DNA of 64,000 bases, taken from Desulfobulbus propionicus. GTDB lineage: Bacteria; Desulfobacterota; Desulfobulbia; Desulfobulbales; Desulfobulbaceae. Made by a program: the position numbers and the translations under genes. Location of the stretch: assembly GCA_002747135.1 (NCBI GenBank), contig PDTE01000025.1, positions 62,001 through 126,000 of the forward strand, given 5' to 3'. Below are positions 45,248 through 54,366 of the stretch, piece by piece (the first letter of the stretch is position 1; each line of letters begins with the position of its first letter). The notes beneath the pieces were generated by a model. It searched no databases. It was given only the letters and a program-made list of their open reading frames with translations, and was not told the DNA's origin.

Positions 45248-46642
45248 ATGAAAACAATTCTGCTTGTTGATGACGAACCTAATTATCAGATCGTTTTGTC
45301 CGAACTGCTTCGGGACGAAGGGTATGAAATCTATACGGCAGACAGTGGTATATCAGGTCTGCCAATAGTACTCGGCTCCGATATTGACCTGGTTATCACT
45401 GATATGAAAATGCCGGGAATGGATGGCATTGAGTTTCTTGGAAAAATAAAGGAATACAACAAAGAGCTTCCAGTTATACTCCTTACGGCCTTTGCTGAAG
45501 TGGAAAAAGCTGTTGAAGCCATGCGCCTTGGTGCTTTTACCTATCTGGCGAAACCCTTCTCCAACGAACAGCTTCTTGCTGCAATTGCAAAAGCGATTGA
45601 ACACTATAATCTCTTTAAGGAAATACGCCGACTTCGGGATGAAGCGAGTCCACGCACGGGCTTTGAGGGGATGATTGGCAAGAACCCAAAAATGCTGGCA
45701 GTGTATCAGCTTATTGAAAAAGTGTCGCCGACTCCTTCTTCTGTCCTTATTACCGGTGAATCAGGAACAGGAAAAGAACTCGTTGCCAGGGCAATACACA
45801 ACTTGAGCACCAGAAAGGACGCAGCCTTTATCTCGGTAAACTGTGCTGCGCTCTCAGAACATCTCCTTGAAAGTGAACTGTTTGGCCATGAAAAAGGAGC
45901 TTTTACAGATGCGGTTGCCATGCGCAAAGGTCGTTTTGAGATAGCCGACTCAGGAACACTGTTTCTGGACGAGATTGGCGAAATGCCGCCACAACTCCAG
46001 GCTAAACTGCTTCGGGTACTGCAGGAAAAACAATTTGAACGTGTCGGCGGCAACACAACCCTTGTGGCTGATGTCAGAATACTTGCTGCCACCAACAAGG
46101 AACTAAAAGATGAGGTTGAAAAAGGGGTATTTAGAGAAGACCTGTATTATCGTCTCAACGTCATTCATATACACCTCGTTCCCCTGAGAGAAAGGATTGA
46201 CGATATTCCGGCCCTGGTTGGACACTTCATCGACAAGAACAAAAAAAATCTGAACAAGGAGCTGGCTATTTCTCCTGAGGCAATGCGCCTTCTTGTCTCT
46301 CTGCCCTGGGAGGGTAATGTACGCGAGCTTGAAAATACCATTGAGCGGGCCGCCATTCTCTGTTCAGAAGGACTTATCGAGGCTGATGATGTCCAGCCTG
46401 ATTCAAGCACCCTTAATCCGAACCAGGAATGGAGTTCAGGTCTTGATCTGCAGCAGTTTATTCCGGAAAGTCTCAGCCTTGCAGAGATTCTTGGCGGCAT
46501 TGAAGAAACCCTGGTTCGTCAGGCCCTGGAAGAAGCTGGTCACGTTCAGGCGAGAGCTGCTGAGCAATTAGGAATCACCAAGAGTCTTCTTCAATACAAG
46601 ATGAAAAAATACAAAATTCAAAAAAAGAAAAAAGGTAACTGA
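45248..46642 (+). CDS. Sigma-54-dependent response regulator (NtrC family)
   Basis: 464 residues: receiver (1-120, acceptor LVITDMKMPGMDG, Lys in YLAKPFSN), AAA+ domain (about 140-375) with Walker A GESGTGKE, Walker B GTLFLDEIGEMP and arginine finger region, and a Fis-type helix-turn-helix at the end (ARAAEQLGITKSLLQYKMKKY). The loop that touches sigma-54 reads GAFTDA instead of GAFTGA. No kinase is adjacent. The stop TGA comes from the following R2 (GGTAACTGATC), giving the C-terminus KKGN. Confidence 0.95.
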   Translation: MKTILLVDDEPNYQIVLSELLRDEGYEIYTADSGISGLPIVLGSDIDLVITDMKMPGMDGIEFLGKIKEYNKELPVILLTAFAEVEKAVEAMRLGAFTYLAKPFSNEQLLAAIAKAIEHYNLFKEIRRLRDEASPRTGFEGMIGKNPKMLAVYQLIEKVSPTPSSVLITGESGTGKELVARAIHNLSTRKDAAFISVNCAALSEHLLESELFGHEKGAFTDAVAMRKGRFEIADSGTLFLDEIGEMPPQLQAKLLRVLQEKQFERVGGNTTLVADVRILAATNKELKDEVEKGVFREDLYYRLNVIHIHLVPLRERIDDIPALVGHFIDKNKKNLNKELAISPEAMRLLVSLPWEGNVRELENTIERAAILCSEGLIEADDVQPDSSTLNPNQEWSSGLDLQQFIPESLSLAEILGGIEETLVRQALEEAGHVQARAAEQLGITKSLLQYKMKKYKIQKKKKGN

Positions 46643-46819
46643 TCACGGGCAGTTCATCTCTTCCCGAGCACTCTTTTCCGCATACTCTTGTCCACGAAAG
46701 TCTTACTTTGCCAGCTTACCTGCCCGAAAGGGTGCCTGCCCAATTCTGCTGCACCCCTGACCAGCGACAGGTCAGAAACAGAGCATAACGCTTACAGTAC
46801 AGGCCCCGTGACTGGTGAC
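46635..46819. repeat. R2 repeat supplying a stop codon
   Basis: GTAACTGATCACGGGCAGTT to CCGTGACTGGTGAC. Its left end encodes the final codon and stop of the upstream regulator. Confidence 0.85.
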
Positions 46820-46853
46820 GAAAAAAAATCCCGGTGAGCCCTGCCCCTTTTGG

Positions 46854-47714
46854 TCAACAATGTCGGCAGACCAGTTCTGGAAGAGGATTGTCCACACTTT
46901 CACCACCCCAGTTCAGCTTGTTTCTAAGTATGGTAAAATAGCTTTTTAATGGAGAGCTTATCAAGAGCAGGGGCTTGCTCGCTTTGCAAACTACTAAATA
47001 ATCATCACCTGACAACCGCCACCGGCACTCTCCATCAATAATTACCTGGACCTCTCCTGCCGGGGCCAGCAGCTGCGAGGTGATTTTTACCTTGGGCGAC
47101 AATAAAACAGGACGCGACTCAAGCATAAAAGGACATATTGGCGTAATGACCATGGTGTCGAGTTCACCGTGTACTACAGGGCCGCCTGCTGAAAGATTAT
47201 AGGCCGTCGATCCGGTCGGGGTGGCAAAAATCAGTCCATCAGCCCTGTAGGTTGCGACATACTCTTTGTCCGCCCAGCATCGTAAACGAACCATGTGTTC
47301 AAAGGTGTCCTTAACGATGACAACTTCATTCAGCCCGTAAACCGGTTCACTCTTTGTTCCATCCTTTCCGTGAACAACAGAAGCGGCCAGCATGATACGC
47401 TCTTCCAGGCGAAACTCTCCTCTGAGTACGGTTTCAAGAGAATAATACAGCTCATCACTTGACACTTCTGTCAAAAATCCCAGATTGCCAAGATTAACAC
47501 CCAGAATCGGTATGCCGGCTGTACTGGCTTCCCTGGCAACATGGAGCAAGGTCCCGTCTCCGCCAAGAACAATAATAATATCCATGTTCCGGTTTATTAC
47601 GCCTAAAGAAGCATCAATGCCTCTTTGCTTCAACCAGTTAAAAAGCTCCAGCCCGATTTGCTGTACATCCGGACTGTCTTTTTTGGTTATAATGCCGACA
47701 TATTGTATATCCAC
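46854..47714 (-). CDS. nadK: NAD kinase
   Basis: Phosphorylates NAD to NADP. 286 residues with VLGGDGTLLHVAR (the GGDG catalytic motif), LGVNLGNLGFLTEV, ATPTGSTAYNLSAGGPV and the C-terminal Asp-Gly in VIIDGECRW. It is likely in one transcript with proC upstream (68 bp gap with an R2 fragment). Confidence 0.97.
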   Translation of the reverse strand: MDIQYVGIITKKDSPDVQQIGLELFNWLKQRGIDASLGVINRNMDIIIVLGGDGTLLHVAREASTAGIPILGVNLGNLGFLTEVSSDELYYSLETVLRGEFRLEERIMLAASVVHGKDGTKSEPVYGLNEVVIVKDTFEHMVRLRCWADKEYVATYRADGLIFATPTGSTAYNLSAGGPVVHGELDTMVITPICPFMLESRPVLLSPKVKITSQLLAPAGEVQVIIDGECRWRLSGDDYLVVCKASKPLLLISSPLKSYFTILRNKLNWGGESVDNPLPELVCRHC

Positions 47715-47765
47715 AGTACTCTGTCTCCTTGGCAGCAGCCGATAATGGGGGGCTGTGCCCTCTCC

Positions 47766-47790
47766 TGCTGAAGTGCCCGTGATCAGTTAC
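47766..47790. repeat. R2 fragment supplying a stop codon
   Basis: AGTGCCCGTGATCAGTTAC. On the minus strand GTAACTGA encodes the last Asn and the stop of proC. Confidence 0.7.
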
Positions 47791-48595
47791 CCTTTGCACG
47801 GTGAGTGGCCTGCATAACTGCATCCATCAGCGCTGCCCGTACATTATGTTTCTCCAGCGCATGGATTCCGTGGATTGTTGTCCCGCCGGGAGAAGTAACC
47901 TGCGCTTTCAGTTCAGCTGCACACAATTCACTTTTCATGGCAAGTTTTACTGAACCATACATGGTCTGCAAGACGAGTTTTTCTGCCAGCCCCCTTGGCA
48001 GACCGGCAAGCACGCCGCCATCTGTCAGGGCATCGATTATGGTAAAAATATACCCTGGCCCGCTACCGCTCAGTCCGGTAACGGCGTCGAGTAATTCTTC
48101 CTTGACTTCTATGCACAGCCCTACAGAGGAAAAAATTTTTTGAGCAATGTCCCTGTCCTGCTCCAGGACATCGTTATGTATGCTTATTGCTGAAGCTCCT
48201 TCAAGAATAAGTGCTGGAGTATTGGGCATTACACGTATGAATCGCCTTACCTGTGGGAAATACTCCTCAAGAGCCCCTAAAGCCACGCCAGCCATTATCG
48301 AGATCAAGAGCTTTTTTTTGTCAAAAAATTGGTTAAATAAACCGGAAACATCACCAATAACCTGAGGCTTGACAGCCAGGATAACGTTATTGCAGGTATC
48401 GCTGAAAAAAGCTGGTTCACTGGTTGTCGAAACCGTATATGTTTTGGCTAGATACTGCAATCGTAAAGAATCGACATCATAGACAGTGATATCCTGACTG
48501 GAAAATAACTTTGCTTCAAGTATTCCACGAATAAGTGCTTCAGCCATCTGGCCGCCGCCTAAAAATCCAATTGAGGCTTTTTCGTTAGCAGACAT
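47783..48595 (-). CDS. proC: Pyrroline-5-carboxylate reductase
   Basis: Last step of proline synthesis. 270 residues: Rossmann motif IGFLGGGQMAEALIRGIL, then VILAVKPQVI, RVMPNTPALILEGA, GLSGSGPGYIFTIIDAL and VTSPGGTTIHGIHALE. Length is normal. The C-terminal KGN-stop is shared with the NtrC-type regulator because both end in the same repeat sequence. Confidence 0.96.
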   Translation of the reverse strand: MSANEKASIGFLGGGQMAEALIRGILEAKLFSSQDITVYDVDSLRLQYLAKTYTVSTTSEPAFFSDTCNNVILAVKPQVIGDVSGLFNQFFDKKKLLISIMAGVALGALEEYFPQVRRFIRVMPNTPALILEGASAISIHNDVLEQDRDIAQKIFSSVGLCIEVKEELLDAVTGLSGSGPGYIFTIIDALTDGGVLAGLPRGLAEKLVLQTMYGSVKLAMKSELCAAELKAQVTSPGGTTIHGIHALEKHNVRAALMDAVMQATHRAKGN

Positions 48596-48629
48596 ATCAG
48601 TTTCACCAAATGTAAGATAATACGTAATT

Positions 48630-48682
48630 ACTCGCAGGGCATGCGCCCGCCTGTAACTGATCGCAGGCTCTTCATGATGTCA
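48630..48682. repeat. R1/R2 fragments
   Basis: TACTCGCAGGGCATGCGCC (R1 tail) then GTAACTGATCGCAGGCTCTT (R2 start), both broken off at MV. Confidence 0.55.
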
Positions 48683-48838
48683 GGGAGCAGACTCAAAGTT
48701 TGCCAGAATGTTCAAAAGGTCAGCTCAGGCAATACCATCTTTGGCAGTGTTTTGGCAACACATATACGCAAGGATAACACGTTACCAAAAGCTGCCAAAC
48801 CTGGTACCACCTGAGCTGATGGAAAACTCGGGTTAAGG
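48683..48838. repeat. MV hairpin element, copy 1
   Basis: GGGAGCAGACTCAAAGTTTG to GAAAACTCGGGTTAAG. The internal arms (CTTTGGCAGTGTTTTGGCAA against TTACCAAAAGCTGCCAAA) pair imperfectly. Confidence 0.7.
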
Positions 48839-48880
48839 ATGCCCCAAGACAGGCGAACCGGGAGCAGGCCCGAAATGAAC

Positions 48881-48913
48881 AAAAAAGCCGTCGGGATGTC
48901 CGACGGCTTTTTT
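48881..48913. terminator. Bidirectional terminator after lpxC
   Basis: GCCGTCGG, a 5-nt loop and CCGACGGC, flanked by A6 and T6. It lies about 100 bp beyond the lpxC stop and would also work in the other direction. Confidence 0.92.
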
Positions 48914-49007
48914 GTTAATTTTTCAGCAAACTACTCGTATACATTACAATATTTTGATTTTACATCAAGATATCGATTGCCCAATGCAACTCCTCTCCCT
49001 CGGCCAG

Positions 49008-50009
49008 TTACACGGCACACGCCTGTCGCTGGATAACTGCAGAGCCGCCAGGAGTAAAAAAGGGGGTCAGGCAGTGGCCTGCCGCCTTTGTTGTTTTCAC
49101 AGCTTTTTGCAAAATTGTCTTGCCCTGCTTTTTTTTATACTCAACATACTCCCAGCACTGAGGGTTAGCTGCTATGGTTTGCATTAAACCAAAATGCAAC
49201 CCATGCCCTGATCGATCAGCAATTACATGTCCGAGCAAAGGGGTGCCGAGCAGCATCAAATCACCGACGAGATCAAGAACTTTATGCCGGACGAACTCAT
49301 CATGAAAACGAAGCCCATCCTCGTTTAGGATAGATTTCCTGTCCCAGTGAATAGCAATGGTATTATCAAGGGTTCCACCAAGAGCCAGCCCATTTTCCCA
49401 CAAATACTCAACCTGTTCAACAAAGCCAAACGTTCGGGCAGAAGCGATTTCCCGACAAAACTTTTCAGAGTCAAAGTCCATGGTATAGGTTTGCTCATCA
49501 ATCAACTCATTGTCAAAGTGGATTCGTCCGGTGATCCTGAATCCGTCGCAGGGTTCAACCCTGATACTTTTTCCTTCTTCTGCATAACTTATCGGCCTGG
49601 TTACGCGGAGCATCTTGCGCGGGGCGTCTTGCTTTTGCCTGCCTCCCTTCTTTAAAAGACAGATAAAAGGTTTTGCGCTTCCGTCCATAATTGGCACCTC
49701 ATGCGAATCAATATCTATTTCCGCATTATCAATGCCAACACCGCAGAAGGCCGCCATCAAATGCTCTGTAGTGGAAATCTGGTGCCCGTTATGGCCAATG
49801 GTTGTTGCAAGCCGGGTATCTACCACATTTTCAACGCGAGCAGATATCACGGTACGATCAACAGCGTCTGACCTGAAGAATCTGATACCTGTGTTTATGG
49901 GAGCAGGTCTGATCGTCAGATTAACAGTACGTCCAGTATGCAGCCCGACACCGTAACAGCTAACTGAATGCTTTAAAGTATGTTGATACGCCTCTCCTGA
50001 AGAACCCAT
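49008..50009 (-). CDS. lpxC: UDP-3-O-acyl-N-acetylglucosamine deacetylase
   Basis: Committed zinc-dependent step of lipid A synthesis. 333 residues with STTEHLMAAFCGVGIDNAEI (zinc His), DGSAKPFI, RTFGFVEQVEYLWENGLALGG and FVRHKVLDLVGDLMLLG (zinc His and Asp), and GHVIADRSGHGLHFGL. About 25 C-terminal residues exceed the E. coli length. The stop lies near a CAGTTACACGG remnant. Confidence 0.98.
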   Translation of the reverse strand: MGSSGEAYQHTLKHSVSCYGVGLHTGRTVNLTIRPAPINTGIRFFRSDAVDRTVISARVENVVDTRLATTIGHNGHQISTTEHLMAAFCGVGIDNAEIDIDSHEVPIMDGSAKPFICLLKKGGRQKQDAPRKMLRVTRPISYAEEGKSIRVEPCDGFRITGRIHFDNELIDEQTYTMDFDSEKFCREIASARTFGFVEQVEYLWENGLALGGTLDNTIAIHWDRKSILNEDGLRFHDEFVRHKVLDLVGDLMLLGTPLLGHVIADRSGHGLHFGLMQTIAANPQCWEYVEYKKKQGKTILQKAVKTTKAAGHCLTPFFTPGGSAVIQRQACAV

Positions 50010-50169
50010 ATAATTTTCCTTGTCTCATAAAAAGAGTAAAAAAAAGCACATACAGCGATATATGCAAAAAACAGGCCTTCTTCTGAAAAATCAATGTACT
50101 AAAATTAAATTCCAAAATAATTGAATATAATTAAGCAGGTATCCTGCAGGTACCCACAGGGTGCCCGCA

Positions 50170-50222
50170 AAAGGACAGGCAGGCGTGTGTGTCAAAAAAA
50201 ACACAGAAAAGCACCTGCCTGA
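50170..50222 (-). terminator. Possible terminator or hairpin after lpxK
   Basis: AGGCAGG pairs with CCTGCCT around an A/T-rich loop, 40 bp past the lpxK stop. The T run after it is weak. The rest of 50010-50260 is AT-rich and probably holds the lpxC promoter. Confidence 0.4.
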
Positions 50223-50260
50223 AAAATGTTGAAATTTCGACACAGAAAAAAAGTTCAGGT

Positions 50261-51334
50261 TCAGGAAAAATCCAAAGCAGACAAAGCGTTAAGTATCAAT
50301 TGATCAAAGGCATTATCCGCACTGACTCTCATCTGAATAACGTGCAGGGGAAGCGAAAATGAAAAATGTCGCAATTTAACGAGATCCTTTTCAGTTGTTA
50401 CCAGGCAATCAGCCTCAGCTTGTCCGGCTCTGGCAATGATCCTTGAAATCTCTTTTTCGGTATACTGAACATGGTCTGAAAAGGCACTGAACCCCACAAC
50501 CTTTTTATACACGCCCTTCAGAGTGTCCCTGAAGGAATCAGGGCGGGCTATTCCGCAAAATCCATAACAGGTCATCTGGTTGATACTATCTTTCTCATCT
50601 GGACAGATACCACCTTCATTGTCCACCTGGAAACTGCCGGCAATGTCATACCCTGCAAAGCAGGTATTGTTACCAGGGAATCTGGAATTCAGGAGTTCGG
50701 CAAATTTATGCGCTCTGTCCTGGTTGGCATCGGTAACTCCTGTCAGAAGAAAACACGTTGCTCTATGTAAGGCGGAAACCGGTTCTCGAAGATGTCCACC
50801 AGGAAAGACCCTTGAATTTCCAGCCAGAAAATCAGCATTAAAGAGCACCAGGTCAATATCTCGTTTGAGCTGAAGATGCTGAAAGCCATCATCCAGAAGA
50901 AGAACATCTGCGCCCATAGAAATCGCCTTTCTCGCAGGTACAATTCTTTTTCTCCCGGTTAAAACCGGTACGCCGGCAAGCGTTTCTGCCAGCAGTCGCG
51001 GTTCATCGCCAGCCTCATCAGCATCAAGAAACACTGTTTCTCCGTCAGATACGATATTAACCGGATGAAACGTCTTCCCTCCGTATCCTCTGCTGATGAC
51101 AGCCGGGGTGTATCCTGAAGCCTGCAGCAAACGTGCAAGATACTGCACCACCGGAGTTTTACCTGATCCTCCCAGGGTCAGGTTGCCAACACTTATTACC
51201 GGGACCTGAACCGAAGCCTGAGACCATATTTTCGTTCCATACAATTTTTCCCTTATCTTCATGGCCAGGCTGTATATGGGAGAAAAAGGTCGTCCTGCCG
51301 CAAAGAATACTGACGTACTATTCATCTTTTTCAT
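50261..51334 (-). CDS. lpxK: Tetraacyldisaccharide 4'-kinase
   Basis: Adds the 4'-phosphate of lipid A at the inner membrane. About 357 residues from the ATG at 51334 (MKKMNSTSVFF). The P-loop is SVGNLTLGGSGKTPVV, followed by VISRGYGG, DEAGDEPRLLA, LLLDDGFQHLQLKRD and a C-terminal VTTEKDLVKL. The ORF-track start at 51415 reads through an R1 and is rejected. lpxC and lpxB lie nearby but are separate transcripts. Confidence 0.96.
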   Translation of the reverse strand: MKKMNSTSVFFAAGRPFSPIYSLAMKIREKLYGTKIWSQASVQVPVISVGNLTLGGSGKTPVVQYLARLLQASGYTPAVISRGYGGKTFHPVNIVSDGETVFLDADEAGDEPRLLAETLAGVPVLTGRKRIVPARKAISMGADVLLLDDGFQHLQLKRDIDLVLFNADFLAGNSRVFPGGHLREPVSALHRATCFLLTGVTDANQDRAHKFAELLNSRFPGNNTCFAGYDIAGSFQVDNEGGICPDEKDSINQMTCYGFCGIARPDSFRDTLKGVYKKVVGFSAFSDHVQYTEKEISRIIARAGQAEADCLVTTEKDLVKLRHFSFSLPLHVIQMRVSADNAFDQLILNALSALDFS

Positions 51335-51342
51335 TGAAGGTG

Positions 51343-51450
51343 GTAACTGCTCACAGCTCGCCCCTCTTTGAACGATCACGACCCGCCGCAGAGAGGGGCT
51401 GTAGCTGCCAATCATGATCGCCCGAAGATGGGTGAGCTAAGAGCACTTAC
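51343..51450. repeat. R1 repeat (core only)
   Basis: 108 bp, GTAACTGCTCACAGCTCGCC to GCTAAGAGCACTTAC, 9 bp upstream of the lpxK start. Confidence 0.85.
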
Positions 51451-51496
51451 TGTCTGACTTGAGAGCAAACAGATACAAACAGAGGTATGTAATATT

Positions 51497-51656
51497 CGTG
51501 AGCAGGCTCAAATTTCGCCAGAATGCTCACCAAGGGTCAGCTCAGGTAGTACCATTTTTGGCAGCATTCTGGCAACACATATACCGGGGTATAATGTGTT
51601 GCCAGAATGCTGCCAAAAATGGCGCGGCTTGAGCTGATGAGAAATTCGGGCTAAGA
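51497..51656. repeat. MV hairpin element, copy 2
   Basis: Contains perfectly paired 29-bp arms (51552-51580 and 51594-51622; the left one starts CCATTTTTGGCAGCATTC) around a 13-nt loop. An outer pair TCAGCTCA/TGAGCTGA encloses them. Confidence 0.85.
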
Positions 51657-51676
51657 GGGAGCAGCAGCATAATCTG

Positions 51677-51810
51677 GTAACTTATCACGGGTACTTCATC
51701 CTTTAATGATCACTCTTTCCCGCCTACTCCTGCACACGAACGTCTCACTTCGCCTGCTTACCTGCCCGAAAGAGTGCCTGCACAATTCTGTTGCACCCGT
51801 GACTGGTTGC
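51677..51810. repeat. R2 repeat
   Basis: GTAACTTATCACGGGTACTT to CCCGTGACTGGTTGC. Confidence 0.8.
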
Positions 51811-51891
51811 ATGATGTGTGGTTACCTGGTAACAAAAAAAAGCCGCTGTCACATCGATGTATTGCCAAGTTTGCATTCAATGAATAAGATT

Positions 51892-51998
51892 GTAACTGAT
51901 CACGGGTAGTTCATCCCTGCACGATTACAACTCCCCGCATACTCTCTTGTAATGGGGAGCTGTGCCTGCTCAACCCTGTTGCAGCCGTACCCGGTTAC
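51892..51998. repeat. R2 repeat, shortened
   Basis: GTAACTGATCACGGGTAGTT to GCCGTACCCGGTTAC; the middle is shorter than in full copies. 51451-52106 holds only repeats and no gene. Confidence 0.75.
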
Positions 51999-52106
51999 AT
52001 AAGGTTACATAAGATTAGTGGCTGCGCCAGGTGTGCCAGCCACAAAAAAGCCATGAAAGCTCGCCACTTTTGCCGAGAGACGTTCATATAACAGACAGAT
52101 AGTATC

Positions 52107-53117
52107 GTGAAAAAAATTCGAACAGGCGTTATAGGTGTTGGCTATCTGGGCCGGTTTCATGCTCAAAAATATGCAGGGATGGAGCATGTTGAGCTTATAG
52201 GCGTCGCTGATCCAGACAGCAGGCGAACACAGCTCGTAGCGGAAGAGTGCGGGTGCGCCCAGTTTGATGATTATCATGACCTCCTGCAGGAAGTCGATGC
52301 ATTATCCATTGTAGTTCCGACGATTTTACATCATACAATTGCAAAGGAATGCCTGCAGCATTTTGTAGACATTCTTGTGGAAAAACCATTTACAACAACC
52401 CTTGCCGAAGCTGACGAACTCATTGAGCTGAGCAAAAAACACAACAGGCTCATCCAGGTAGGCCACCTTGAACGCTATAATCCAGCATTGCTTGCAGCGC
52501 GCCCCTTACTGACCTCCCCTCTCTTTATCGAAGCCCATCGCCTCTCTGTTTTTAATCCCAGAGGCACAGATGTTGATGTTGTTTTAGACCTGATGATTCA
52601 CGACATCGACATCATTTTATCTCTTGTCAATTCGCCTGTTAAAACTATTCACGGTGTCGGCGTCCCGGTAATCACCCCTCGCACAGACATAGCCAATGCC
52701 AGGGTGATTTTTGCAAATGGATGTACGGCGAATATCACTGCCAGCAGAGTATCCATGAAAAACATGAGACGCATGAGGATCTTTCAACCGGGGAAATACC
52801 TTGCCGTTGATTTTAATAAAAAAGAAGTATTGGCTACCTCTGTAAAAAGGAGTCAAAGCAGGCAGGATGCGATTTTTGACACGACGACACACGGCCACAA
52901 GGATCAGGATGTCCTGAAAACTGAACTTACTGACTTTATTAACAATGTTAGGCAGAGACGCATCCCTCTTGTTTCCGGAAACGAGGGAAAAAGGGCCCTG
53001 GAAACTGCGCTGGACATACGCAAACACATTGCAGCTTGCCGCTCTCAAGTCCAGGACATCTTCACTCAATGCGGTGAGCCTGATCCATATACGTTGAAGC
53101 ATGAGCTTATCTCCTGA
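52107..53117 (+). CDS. Gfo/Idh/MocA oxidoreductase, GnnA-like
   Basis: 336 residues: NAD-binding Rossmann fold (IRTGVIGVGYLGRFHAQKYA), catalytic Lys in VEKPFTTTLAEADELIE, and GHLERYNPALLA. It lies 12 bp before lpxB. This placement is known for GnnA, which oxidises UDP-GlcNAc at C3 so that GnnB can aminate it, giving lipid A with amide-linked acyl chains. The function is inferred from context and family; a GnnB is not in the window. Confidence 0.8.
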   Translation: MKKIRTGVIGVGYLGRFHAQKYAGMEHVELIGVADPDSRRTQLVAEECGCAQFDDYHDLLQEVDALSIVVPTILHHTIAKECLQHFVDILVEKPFTTTLAEADELIELSKKHNRLIQVGHLERYNPALLAARPLLTSPLFIEAHRLSVFNPRGTDVDVVLDLMIHDIDIILSLVNSPVKTIHGVGVPVITPRTDIANARVIFANGCTANITASRVSMKNMRRMRIFQPGKYLAVDFNKKEVLATSVKRSQSRQDAIFDTTTHGHKDQDVLKTELTDFINNVRQRRIPLVSGNEGKRALETALDIRKHIAACRSQVQDIFTQCGEPDPYTLKHELIS

Positions 53118-53129
53118 AGAGTCTTTCCA

Positions 53130-54326
53130 ATGCCTCAGTATCTCAAATCCTTAAAGCAGCCTGGGGCTGCACCGCATATTATGATTAGCGCAGGAGAAGC
53201 CTCAGGAGACATCCATGGCGCAAACCTTTTTCGCTCCATCAAAAAGCTGCTGCCTGACATTACCTGCAGCGGCATGGGCGGCAATGAACTGCAGAGGGCC
53301 GGGGTCAATGTTGTTTTTGATGCCGCTTCAATTGCTGTTGTTGGTGCAAGTGAAATAATAAGCCACCTGAAAAACATCCTCCTTGCCCGCAAGATGATGA
53401 TAAAAGAGATGACCAATAATCGGCCAGCTCTGCTTATCCTTGTTGATTTCCCCGATTTCAACCTGTTGCTTGCGGCCCAGGCAAAAAAAATGGGGGTTCC
53501 GGTTTTCTATTATATCAGTCCGCAGGTCTGGGCCTGGCGGACAGGTCGAATGAAAAAAATTGGCCTGCTCTCCCAAAGGGTGGCCACCATCCTGCCCTTT
53601 GAGCAGGATTTCTACAAACAACACGGTTATACAGTTGATTATGTCGGTCACCCGCTTCTGGATACAGTCATCGCAAGGAAAAACACAAAAGCGGTGTACA
53701 GGCAATACGGGATTCCCGGGCAAAACCGCTGCATAGGACTCCTTCCCGGCAGCAGAAAAAAGGAAATACAGGCACTGCTGCCAACGTTTCTTGAGGTTGC
53801 ATACATGCTCGACAAACGCCATGAGCAACCATACACGTTTCTCCTGCCAAAAGCATCGACCATCGACCTGGAAATACTGGAAGAACTCGGCATACATAAA
53901 GCACGACAGCAGATGGACATAAGAGTGATTAATGACCATCGTTACGACCTTATGGCCGCATGTGATATTGCCATTGCCGCCTCAGGAACTGTCACCCTGG
54001 AACTGGCCATTCTGGAAACCCCAGCCATTGTTGCCTACCGCGTGTCCCCGTTGACCTACCTGACAGGTCGCTTGCTGATCCGCAATATCGATTATTTTTC
54101 TCTTGCCAACCTCATTGTCAAAAAAGAAATTATGCCCGAATTTTTGCAGCATGAGGTCACAGCAGAAAATCTTTATCAGGCCTGTGACCATATTCTCACC
54201 ATTCCAGGAGAACGGGACAGGATTGTTCAGGAATTCAGGAAGGTAAAGAAAATGCTTGGAGAAACCGGTGCCTCAAAAAGAGCGGCAGCAATTGTTATTG
54301 AGATGCTGAAAGCAGTTTCAGGATAA
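53130..54326 (+). CDS. lpxB: Lipid-A-disaccharide synthase
   Basis: Joins two acylated glucosamine units of lipid A. 398 residues with ISAGEASGDIHGANLF, VDFPDFNLLLA, YISPQVWAWRTGRMKKI, GHPLLDTV, GLLPGSRKKEIQALLP and AIAASGTVTLELAI. About 15 residues precede the usual start. Translated close behind the GnnA-like gene. Confidence 0.97.
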   Translation: MPQYLKSLKQPGAAPHIMISAGEASGDIHGANLFRSIKKLLPDITCSGMGGNELQRAGVNVVFDAASIAVVGASEIISHLKNILLARKMMIKEMTNNRPALLILVDFPDFNLLLAAQAKKMGVPVFYYISPQVWAWRTGRMKKIGLLSQRVATILPFEQDFYKQHGYTVDYVGHPLLDTVIARKNTKAVYRQYGIPGQNRCIGLLPGSRKKEIQALLPTFLEVAYMLDKRHEQPYTFLLPKASTIDLEILEELGIHKARQQMDIRVINDHRYDLMAACDIAIAASGTVTLELAILETPAIVAYRVSPLTYLTGRLLIRNIDYFSLANLIVKKEIMPEFLQHEVTAENLYQACDHILTIPGERDRIVQEFRKVKKMLGETGASKRAAAIVIEMLKAVSG

Positions 54327-54329
54327 AAG

Positions 54330-54366
54330 CAAGTGAAACCAAGACGGTACATGCCCAATGAGCAGA
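54330..54366. repeat. R1 tail providing an ATG start
   Basis: AGTGAAACCAAGACGGTACATG to CCCAATGAGCAGATAC. The ATG of the Smr gene lies inside it. Confidence 0.6.

Noticed and set aside
51335-51415. Longer LpxK N-terminus in the ORF track
   Set aside because: The 27 extra residues are translated R1 repeat; the same peptide occurs in other repeat frames (61552-61749).
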